Source: Nothopassalora personata (lineage: Eukaryota; Ascomycota; Dothideomycetes; Mycosphaerellales; Mycosphaerellaceae). Taken from it: DNA of 64,000 nucleotides. Below the pieces are notes generated by a model. That model made no database searches. It saw nothing but the letters and a program-made list of their open reading frames with translations, and had not been told where the DNA came from. The DNA is taken from assembly GCA_033816765.1 (NCBI GenBank), contig CM066295.1, forward strand, positions 1,674,001-1,738,000, in the 5' to 3' direction. Both the position numbers and the translations under genes were made by a program. Positions 33,480-41,676 of the stretch are shown here, one piece after another. The number at the start of each line of letters is the position of its first letter. Positions within the stretch are counted from its first letter, which is position 1.

Positions 33480-33616
33480 GGAGAAGTCGTCCAACGGCAG
33501 GATCCGTGAGGGGCCCAAAGCTGTCTTCATTCTCTTGACATGCTGAGGGTGGCAACTCGTTTCGCCAGTACCATACCAAACTCACGAGATGGAGAGTTCG
33601 ATTCCTCCCTTCTCTA
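33480..33616 (+). tRNA. tRNA-like gene B with a ~70-nt anticodon-loop insert
   Basis: Plus-strand counterpart of the element at 32856-32983. The acceptor stem GGAGAAG/CTTCTCT pairs fully with one G-U. The D-arm is GTCC-AACGGCA-GGAT; compared with copy A, its last pair has changed from U-A to C-G on both strands. The anticodon stem is CGTGAG/CTCACG, where a C-G pair of copy A is again replaced by G-C. These paired changes argue for a selected structure. The T-arm is GGAG-A-G/TTCGATT/CCTCC with one bulged A, the discriminator is A, and a TTTT terminator lies at 33620-33623. The insert of about 70 nt shares long blocks with copy A (GGGCCC, AGCTGTC, GGGTGGCAAC, CGCCAGTACCATA). The anticodon cannot be assigned. 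Confidence 0.6.
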
Positions 33617-34078
33617 ACTTTTGCACTTTGTGCGATGCTTTTTTCATCAGCTTGTCGGCATATTGGTCGGCGACTGGAGAAGAATTCCTCGTGATTACTT
33701 TGGACTTGTTGTACTGTTCTCGGCCACCTTGTCGCCGCATCGCCTTGTGATGACTATTGCGTACGATGGTATTCCACCTCGTCGTAATACGTTCGCTCAC
33801 TCCACGCACCTCATTGTCGCCGCCATTCTGGTCGCATCATCCTTCGACTTCTATCGTGAAGGTCTTGTTCTTCCGCGTCGTTATCACTTTATCGCATCTC
33901 GAGGCATGGCTGGCGAAGGTGCTGGATCGTTCGATATTCGTCAGTCGCATGATTTCTATATAATTGTTGACGACTCGAGGAATACCTTTAGGGCATGGGA
34001 CAAATGCTTATGACGAGGTATAGGTCGAAGCAGCGCCAGCGCTCATAAATGCATAATCAAATGTCGCCTCTTCCGAGC

Positions 34079-35366
34079 TTACGACTTGATCCCCTCCAGC
34101 TTATCCGTATCCTGTCCACCAAGGTATCTATACACAACCGAGAAATCCTTCCCCTTAAGAGCCTCATCCCCTTCCACAGCCTTGTAAATGTCAGCTGCCT
34201 GCGTCCCGAGTCTCGGAGTAATATCCGCGTCCGCCGCAGCCTGCATCGCAAGCTTAAGATCCTTCAGCATCAACGCAGTCCCAAAGCCACCCTCATAGCC
34301 TTTACTCGCCGGTGATCCCTCAATCACACCCGGTACAGGATTATTCACCTCTGAAGGCCAGCACTTCCCCGTCGCAGTATTAATCATATCCGCGAGCGCT
34401 TTCGCATCCAACCCCCACCTCACACCCATATTCATCGCCTCGCACGTCGCAATGTTGTTCAGCGCAAGAAGATAGTTATTCGCCAGCTTGCCCTTCAGCC
34501 CACTCGTCTGCGGGCCTAGATGCACCACTCGCTTGCCCATCATACTCAGCACCTTCGTCGCGCGCTCCATTAGCTCTTGAGGGGCACCAATCATGAACGT
34601 CAACTTGCCCGCAGAAGCGCCGACGACGCCGCCGGACATGGGAGCGTCGATGAACTTGCCTTGGCCGCTGGAGTGGGTTGCGTTGGCGACTTCTTTGGAG
34701 GAGCGGGGATCGATGGTGGAGCAGTCGATGAAGAGGCGTTCTGAGGTGACGGGGCCGGCGGAGAGGAGGGTTGGGGGTTTGAGCATTTGTTGGAAGACGT
34801 TTTGGACGTGGTGGGGTTCGGGGAGGACGGTGAGGATCGTGTCCTAGAGGTTCGGACTCGTCAGTAGGGTCGTTGACAGCGTCTTGAGCGATTGCGAGTG
34901 TGTATTGAGGCTGCGTGTTCAGAGGATTGGCTTTGTGCAATGGTAATCAGGGTAACAGCAGAAGCTGCACTTAGATCATACATGTGAAAAGGAAAATATA
35001 GCAATTCATCATGGCAATGATATGTTTATGGACCGAAACTCACCGAGTTCTCAGCGACTTCTCGCACATTTTTCGCTATCGTGACGCCTTTGTGCTCTTT
35101 TGCAAACTGCTCGAGAATGGTCGGGTTGACATCGTGTATGTACAGCTTGTCTGACTCTGGGATCTTCGTCCGGAGGTTCTGGGCCATGGGGTACCCTGCG
35201 CGCGATCAGCGTGAATGTCGCCTGCCTCGAGGCATGTCGACGTACCCATTCGTCCAAGTCCAATGAAGCCATACGTCGCCTGCAACCTGCTCTGCGTGGT
35301 AAATGTCCGCCTGGTCGTAGCTCCAGCCACAGCTTTTCGCAGCACTGAAGCTGTCGTCGTCCTCAT
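34079..35366 (-). CDS. 3-hydroxyisobutyrate dehydrogenase, mitochondrial
   Basis: Three exons, 35366-35246, 35195-35044 and 34843-34079, introns 50 and 200 nt; 345 aa. The N-terminus has a basic, Thr/Arg-rich mitochondrial presequence (MRTTTASVLRKAVAGATTRR). The NAD-binding motif GFIGLGRMGYPMAQNL is completed across intron 1. The substrate-binding motif FIDAPMSGGVVGASAGKL and the catalytic-Lys region GLKGKLANNYLLALNN are present. The length matches the family. The enzyme oxidises 3-hydroxyisobutyrate to methylmalonate semialdehyde in valine degradation. The 200-nt intron 2 is long for this locus; its CCTCTAG acceptor restores DTILTVLPEPHHVQNVF in frame. Confidence 0.92.
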
Positions 35367-35823
35367 CGTCCAGGAATGCTGTAACAAACGATGGCACAAG
35401 TGAGCTCTTCCTACCGTGTAAGGTCAACTGAGGCCAGTAGGGAGGTACAAAGCTACAAAGCCAAAACCTGGACGAAAGTCCGCTGGGCACACGACTGTTG
35501 TGGCTCTCGGACTCACTCCCACGCAGCTATCACAGACGCGCTGCCGCACATGACAACCCGAGACCAAGTGGAAAGAGAGATCGGGTGCGACCGCACCAGC
35601 AGATGAGGAGAAGCAGACGGCAAAGCTTCGCGTCGACATCTCCGCACTTCTTCTCCGGCATTCCGAAACGGTAATGCCGGGGTGACGGTCGTAACAAAGG
35701 TAGCGTGGTTTGGAGATATATCGCTCACGAGACATTCATCTGCCGTGTAGATTGCCGGCTGGGCTCTCTACGTGTATACTGTAGTCTGATACTTGGGGAT
35801 ACAGTACGAGAGCTCGACGACCT

Positions 35824-37911
35824 TTACCGCTTGCCCCAAATCTGGTTCCAACCGCTCGGGTTCAACTCAAGTGGTCCTTCAAGCTTGCCACATCTTGGCT
35901 GATTCCCTTCGCCGGGTTCTGGCAGACAGATCCACTCGCGAATACAGCCAGGGACATCTTCCTTCGCATGACTGGTCACGAGCAATGCTTGCTCCTCTGA
36001 AAGACCTGCGAAGTGGACTTCGCCTAGCATCTGCAGCACACTATCTTTTGCGACGCCTCTTTTCACGCTCACGGTCTTCTCACCGTGTGACAAGAACAGT
36101 AAAGCCTTATCTCGAACTCTCCCGTCGACTCCGCTCAGCGCCTCGTCCAGAATCACCAGGTCTGGCTGCGCCACGATAGCTCGCAAGAAGAGCGCAAGGC
36201 GCTGGCTGGAGAAGCTCAACTCCCGAAAGTGCACCTCGTCGGCCCAGGTGAGGTCAGAGTCGACGTACATTGTGTCATTGTAGTTCTTTCGCGCCAGCTC
36301 AAGTCGAGTTTCCGTGAACGAGCTGACTCGTACGTGACCTGGTGCAATCTCCGTGCGGTACGCTGCCTCTAGGCCTTCGACTGCTGTTGCGTCTTTCTGG
36401 TTCGGGTTCAGCTCTCTGGCAAACCAACGTAAAATTGCATCAACGCGGCGGTCTGCCTCAGCTGTCAACTTCGCTCGTGCCAGCGGCGCATCTGCCCATG
36501 CTGATTCGATTGCTCGTCGGACTGTGAGCTGCTTTGGGAAGAAAGCATGAACTTCCGGACTTGAGTGGCCCATTCGTCGCTGGATGTCGAACAGACTAAT
36601 CCCTGCCTCGCCAGGTCCAGGTAGACGCGATCGGCCAAAAAGCTTGACGGGCAAGCTAAATGTCTGAGGGTGATCCGAAGTGATCAAGCTAAGCATGGTC
36701 GTCTTGCCACTGCCATTAGGTCCAAAGATGCCGCATCGTTGACCTCGATGCAGACTCCACCATAGGCCTTCCTGCTCCTGACCTTTGACAGTCTGATTCC
36801 AACCTCCCAGTACGACCTTGTCGCCGTAAGCGACCTTCACTCCACGCATCTCTACCAGCGCTTCTCCAGGCGAAAGCGCGCGCGAAGTCTTCCGGTACCC
36901 ATCTTTACTCAACTGGGCCCTGGCCCTTGCGGTGTGGCCGTATTTCGCAGCCAACAAGATGGACGAAAATCTTCCCGTGCGGGGATCGGTGTTCCTTTCA
37001 TCGCGGTGCAGACGATTTGAAAACATAGTAGTCTTCGAGCCGTGTCTGGCTTGCAGCGTCTCGTCTGCGACCACCAAGTGTGTGATCCAGTCAGGTACAC
37101 CGTCTTCAGGTTGAATGCTTAGCACTATCCTTGGGCTTTGTGTTACTGCGATAGCGTGAAGCACGTGGTCCATCTTTGCCGCAGTATTTGGGTCAAGTCC
37201 CATGTATGGTCCATCGAGAAGAAGTACTTCTGGGCGAGCCATGAGTGCCTTGGCAATGCAAATTCGTCTTGTTTGACCATTACTCAGCTTTGCCACTGGC
37301 ATCTGTAGCAATGGGCGTAGATTGAGTTGCTCGACGACTGCATCCAGCGCCTGCCTCTGAGCCTCTGAAGTCTCACGCTCCAGTGCGTTTAGTTCTGTGT
37401 GGCCAGTCAGGTAGTCGTAGACGCTGTGGTCAGTCTCCTCTCGTCGGCTTTCGTACCGTGCACTAAGGTACGCGCCACGGACGTTGTTGCCTCCTACAGT
37501 ACTGCCACGCTCGGCATCGAATCCAACATACTTGATTGCATGCTGCGGAGACGTAGAAAGTTCTGACAAGTACGGGTATGTCCGCCCGGTAGGTGGTATA
37601 GAGAAGTGTTGGCCAGCTAGAATCTGAAGAAAGGTTGTTCGGGCGAGAGATGATGAGGAAAGCACCGCCCAGTGTTCTGCAGCGAGCTTGGATCCATTCC
37701 TACGAGTAACGGGTAGGCTCCAGGACAGCGAAGGGAAGAGAGCTGGATTGGTTTCGGCTGTATTGCCGTTTGATGGATATGATCTGTAGAAGGTAGCATT
37801 GTCAATCTTGATCACGTCCTTGGCGGTCTGGGTAGGCCCTATGGCTGCACGAATGGAGGTCGCGTGCAGAAGGCGGCGCTGTTGAGGAGCGGACACCAGA
37901 CGCCTCCACAT
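35824..37911 (-). CDS. Tandem ABC-ATPase, soluble, YDR061W-like, with degenerate first Walker A
   Basis: Single exon, 695 aa, with no transmembrane helices. The N-terminus is basic and Arg-rich (MWRRLVSAPQQRRLLHATS), a plausible mitochondrial presequence. Nucleotide-binding domain 1 has signature LSNGQTRR and a Walker-B-like VLLLDGPYMGLD with Gly in place of the catalytic Glu. Its Walker A position reads SSSSLARTTFLQ instead of GxxGxGKS/T. Domain 2 has a good Walker A (GPNGSGKTT) and Walker B (LVILDEALSGVD) but a weak signature (LSFSSQRLAL). The arrangement resembles the yeast ABC protein YDR061W, of unknown function. Hydrolysis probably occurs at only one composite site. It is divergent from the small ORF at 38294. 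Confidence 0.85.
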   Translation of the reverse strand: MWRRLVSAPQQRRLLHATSIRAAIGPTQTAKDVIKIDNATFYRSYPSNGNTAETNPALFPSLSWSLPVTRRNGSKLAAEHWAVLSSSSLARTTFLQILAGQHFSIPPTGRTYPYLSELSTSPQHAIKYVGFDAERGSTVGGNNVRGAYLSARYESRREETDHSVYDYLTGHTELNALERETSEAQRQALDAVVEQLNLRPLLQMPVAKLSNGQTRRICIAKALMARPEVLLLDGPYMGLDPNTAAKMDHVLHAIAVTQSPRIVLSIQPEDGVPDWITHLVVADETLQARHGSKTTMFSNRLHRDERNTDPRTGRFSSILLAAKYGHTARARAQLSKDGYRKTSRALSPGEALVEMRGVKVAYGDKVVLGGWNQTVKGQEQEGLWWSLHRGQRCGIFGPNGSGKTTMLSLITSDHPQTFSLPVKLFGRSRLPGPGEAGISLFDIQRRMGHSSPEVHAFFPKQLTVRRAIESAWADAPLARAKLTAEADRRVDAILRWFARELNPNQKDATAVEGLEAAYRTEIAPGHVRVSSFTETRLELARKNYNDTMYVDSDLTWADEVHFRELSFSSQRLALFLRAIVAQPDLVILDEALSGVDGRVRDKALLFLSHGEKTVSVKRGVAKDSVLQMLGEVHFAGLSEEQALLVTSHAKEDVPGCIREWICLPEPGEGNQPRCGKLEGPLELNPSGWNQIWGKR

Positions 37912-38293
37912 ATCCTCCCCAAGATATGATCAAACGTCAACATGGTGGTATCGTTGTTGTTGCGCATCGCCACGGACGCCTGCATGGCATTAACTCCCGG
38001 CACCGGCCCGGCGGGACATGGGTTCCCCACATTCGAGACAACTTTCTCCGAGGCTTCGACAACTCGACATCTCTCTATGTTCCTACTCACCCGAGCACAT
38101 GATGTTTCACGCACTGCAGCCTCATAGACCACAGGTGACTTGATCAACGAGCTGTATTGATTGCAGGGCTAACAGACTGAAGCCCGACCACCCACAAAGC
38201 CAAAACGCCCAGTATCAACAACAAACCCGAAGCCATAGCATCGAAGCTCAACAGACACAGCTCGCGGCAGCACCGCGCAACCAGATCGAAGCC

Positions 38294-38491
38294 ATGCCTC
38301 CAAACAGAACACCACCAATGCCATCAGTACCGCTCCAGCCTGCGTACAATCCTGCTACGACACATCCAGTGTTCTTCATGAACAACTTTCGCAAACCACC
38401 CTTCGCACTACCCCTCAATGCTGGCCTGAATCCCGTGGCCACCGGTTATGTCTTTGCAAGAGATGGCATGGCAGCCAAGACGAAGCTATAG
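38294..38491 (+). CDS. Putative small protein (65 aa)
   Basis: Short ORF divergent from the ABC-protein gene (383 bp between starts), with an A/C-rich leader before ATG 38294. Sequence blocks PAYNPATTHPVFFMNNFRKP, LPLNAGLNPVATGYVFARDG and the ending MAAKTKL look non-random but match no family I know. It could be a genuine small protein or a chance ORF. Confidence 0.35.
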   Translation: MPPNRTPPMPSVPLQPAYNPATTHPVFFMNNFRKPPFALPLNAGLNPVATGYVFARDGMAAKTKL

Positions 38492-38579
38492 TGTGGCTAG
38501 GATCTGTCAGTGACGATTTTGGGAACAAGAGATGGCAGGACGTTGAAACCTGCCTTGGCATGCATCACGCGAGTCTGCA

Positions 38580-38963
38580 TCACCAATGGTAGTGGTTGCT
38601 CTCGTCGGACGAAGATCTGCGACGCTCTTCTGGGCTACGCTGGCGCTCCTGATTGGCTTGTCCTTCTCTGCGCGATCTTGATGGAGACATAAGCTCTAGC
38701 AGCGCCCGACCCATTCTCTCCAGGATATGGCTCTGGCATCCCTGGCACAGAGAAACGATGAGGCCTCGCAGTGTCTGAGCAAAGCATGTCTCACAGTACG
38801 CGTTTTGGTCTACTGTGTGGATCTCGCCCGGCTGACACCACACTGGCCGGCTATCATCGTGCGGAGGTCGTCCAGGTGTTCTGTTCAGAGCTTCAACGCA
38901 TTGTATGACGGCAGCTTGGGCGCTGTGGCCACAGCTGAGCTTTGTGTTGATGGTGACGCACAT
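38580..38963 (-). CDS. Small Cys/His-rich protein, tandem paralogue 1
   Basis: 127 aa from ATG 38963 (MCVTINTKLSCGH). The ORF is open upstream, but this ATG aligns exactly with the paralogue at 39269-39655, so it is the likely start. Shared features are MCVTI-x-T-x-L-x-CGH, a following Cys near residue 22, then a CxxC-F block (YCETCFAQTLRG) and LCQGCQS. The conserved Cys/His spacing suggests zinc binding (inference). The C-terminus is Ser/Arg/Glu-rich and disordered, ending SNHYHW. Similar small CGH proteins are frequent in Dothideomycetes and uncharacterised. It has no signal peptide. Confidence 0.6.
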   Translation of the reverse strand: MCVTINTKLSCGHSAQAAVIQCVEALNRTPGRPPHDDSRPVWCQPGEIHTVDQNAYCETCFAQTLRGLIVSLCQGCQSHILERMGRALLELMSPSRSRREGQANQERQRSPEERRRSSSDESNHYHW

Positions 38964-39268
38964 TGCGGCTGGAGTGGGCGGCAATCTCAAAGTCGTGGAT
39001 TCGAGAGTGGATCCAGACGCTGTGCCTTTGCTGTAGCAGAAGCATTGGAGCAACGGCAAGGGCAGAGACATATTGAACACGATGCAGCAAACATGCGATC
39101 TCGCCGTCGAATTCCTGCTCCTTCGGATGCGCTCGTGGACTGCGCAAACATGTGTTCGTGGCCATTAGCGGCTCCAATTCCTACATACCATGACCCTTCT
39201 AATGACCGAGAATCATGACCTAAAGACAAACAACACAGGTGAAAGTACAGCTCACACAATGCCAAGCA

Positions 39269-39655
39269 CTACACACGCCGTCGCCGCCGCCTTGCTCTCC
39301 GCACAACAGAATCACTACTATCACCATCTGAGCTATCGCCATTTACCCTCTCCAACATCGACTCCGGACGCCGTGGGTGCGGCAGCCTATGAGCAGCATC
39401 CGCTTGCCTCAACCTGAGGGTCGTGTCTGACTGACATCTAGCGCAAAGTCGCGCATGGATGTCACGAAAGATCTCTGAGAAGCACCGCTCACAGCAGGTG
39501 TTCTGTTTGTAGCGCAAGTGGGTGGGTGCCCTGCATAGTGGAAGGTGGTATTGCATGTCGAGGTCGTGCCTGAACCTTCGCGCTAGAGCGCAACGTATTA
39601 TTGGGCCTTCGATGGTGTGGCCGCAGTCGAGGTTGGTGGTTATGGTAACGCACAT
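39269..39655 (-). CDS. Small Cys/His-rich protein, tandem paralogue 2
   Basis: 128 aa from ATG 39655 (MCVTITTNLDCGH), 305 bp upstream of paralogue 1 on the same strand. Conserved with it are the N-terminal MCVTI-T-L-CGH block, CALARRF at the position of CVEALNR, CCERCFSEIFRDI opposite YCETCFAQTLRGL, and LCARCQS opposite LCQGCQS. The C-terminus differs: an acidic Ser/Asp run (GDSSDGDSSDS), then a poly-Arg tail (RRARRRRRR) that could act as a nuclear-localisation signal. Function is unknown. Sequence divergence outside the Cys positions shows the duplication is old. Confidence 0.6.
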   Translation of the reverse strand: MCVTITTNLDCGHTIEGPIIRCALARRFRHDLDMQYHLPLCRAPTHLRYKQNTCCERCFSEIFRDIHARLCARCQSDTTLRLRQADAAHRLPHPRRPESMLERVNGDSSDGDSSDSVVRRARRRRRRV

Positions 39656-40533
39656 TGTTGATACTGCTTGGTCATGCTGTGGGAGATGCGATCGAGGACG
39701 GTGTTTAGTAGGAGAGCAACCTGGCCAAGACTCAATGAACGACATGTACTTCACTGCAGTGTGTGGCATCTGTACGACGAAAAGCTATTGTGAACGCCTC
39801 TTCCCTGTGGTGGACCATTAGTGTTGATCAGCAGTATCACTCGACTGGCTCTCCAACCTAAGTATGGCATATCCAGCAGTGACGAAGGAACAATTTGAAC
39901 ATGATTTGGTGAGAAGATGCTCTGGTACGATATGGCTTCGGAGCACCGAGAGCCACTGGTAGTATTGTGGAATGTGGTAAATTCGTCGTGCGGAGCGCCG
40001 GCAAATAACCGTCGAAGATCCAGCTTTGGAGTATGGTGCTCGTACATGGTACACAGTGTTTGACAGCGAACCAAGGGTAAGATTAAATGGGCAGACCGAC
40101 CGTGCACACATCTTCACGTCTTGGCATTCACATGAACTATCTCACCAAAACACTCCACGATATCTCCGAACACCTAAGCAAAAAGTATCGCAGCCAAGTC
40201 TGATCAAATCACTAAACATAGTTACCAGCTCCAATTATAACTACACTATCTCGACTTCGCTTTTGCGGGTGTGCTCGATCAGTGGGTCTTGGCGGTGGAC
40301 ATCAAGCACTTTCAGGTGATTCGCCTGCAAAGACACGACTGGTTCTCGGACAGCCTTTGTAGAAGCACTCCCAGAAGCGAGTTGTCTCGCTGGTGAATAC
40401 CAGACTGATCATCTTCAAAACGTCGCTGCACCCGCTTCACTCTCACAGCCTCACTTCTCCCGCAACAACAAAACGACATCAGCAAACATCCCACCCATTC
40501 ACTGTCTAGAAGCCCGGAACAACCACAACAAAC
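39656..40533. other. Intergenic region, no gene seen
   Basis: The promoter of the Cys-rich paralogue 2 and of the ORF at 40534 probably lie here. ORFs below 120 codons show no recognisable features. Confidence 0.4.
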
Positions 40534-40845
40534 ATGGCCGCCACGACAGCCACAGACCCCCTTCGAGCCCGACTCGCCACGCTGCCTCAAAAGCTCTTCG
40601 ACATCACCTACGACCTGATCTTCACCGCCGCATCGTCGGCTCTCGACATTACTAGGAACACCACCAGCACTCGGCTTTTCTTCACGTTTCGCACGCCACT
40701 CGAAAGCACTCCGAGGAGTCACAATACAGCCAACACAATTTTCGACTTCCACACACCAAAAGCTTACTATTGCTGGTGGCGGGAGATCACCAGAGCAAGC
40801 GAAAACGCTGTCTACAAGGCAAGGCATTCCTACTCAGGAATGTAG
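40534..40845 (+). CDS. Short 2EXR/F-box-like protein
   Basis: 103 aa starting MAATTATDPLRARLATLP. The block LPQKLFDITYDLIFTAASS followed by IFDFHTPKAYYCWWREITRA resembles the short Capnodiales proteins with an LPQELFDxIYxLxFTA motif and a later FEF block, part of the wider 2EXR/F-box-like superfamily also found at 1057-3813. The ATG lies in a good context (AAACATGGC) after an A/C-rich leader. Function is unknown; it may be truncated relative to full-length relatives of about 150-200 aa. Confidence 0.5.
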   Translation: MAATTATDPLRARLATLPQKLFDITYDLIFTAASSALDITRNTTSTRLFFTFRTPLESTPRSHNTANTIFDFHTPKAYYCWWREITRASENAVYKARHSYSGM

Positions 40846-41676
40846 GAATCGATGGTAGTATCGCACACCAATTACCGAAACTTGCATGACCGACAGGTTG
40901 GGGTGGAAGGATACATGGTAAGGGAGGCGACACTCGTCATGTCGACCTTCGTGCGATCGCATTACATGATAGCATCGGAGCCTTGACTTGAACTTGAAAG
41001 TTGATGGGAAAAAGTGACCAGACAAGTTCACCCTGAGGAAGAGCCGGAAGAGCCGGCAGCGACTGGACACGACGTGAGATCCAGACAGCATCAGCAAATA
41101 AAAAGGCATTCCACAATTACAAAACAGTTACAACAAAGTACAGTACAATACTCAACACTCTCCCGACTCAAGTATTCTCATACAAAACCTCGTAATCCAC
41201 AACTCATGATTCCAATGCCAATGTAAAACCATCCATCATCGCGTCAATCGTCATTCCATACTGTCGTAAATATACTGATTCTCGATCATCGCAAAGGAAA
41301 AGCTCAGGCAGGAGACAAGGGCAAGGGTGATGTTCTCGTGATTAGTGAAGTGTTGACAAAAGGGTTGCGATCAAGTAGTTCGCGGTGAAGCGGATGCACG
41401 CAGAAAATTTGCTGTTATTGTTGGCTGTTGTTGGTTCAGGTTGACCGATGCTTCCAAGGTATTCCAAGTCAGTAGACATGGTTTGTCCAAAGAGAGACTG
41501 TGGCGTATCCTGGCTTTTCGTAAGACGTAACTCGATGCTGTGGTAGTGGATGGTGTGTTGCAAGGGTGACGGATGTCTGAAATATGGTTCCGTGGCGATG
41601 CTCAATCGGACCCATCACGGCCACCTTTGCGCCAGACATCGCGCCAGCGACGCTTTCCTGATGGACTGCCACCTTC
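40846..41676. other. Intergenic region, no gene seen
   Basis: Lies downstream of the short 2EXR-like ORF and of the large disordered protein (convergent 3' ends). No supported gene was found. Confidence 0.4.
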
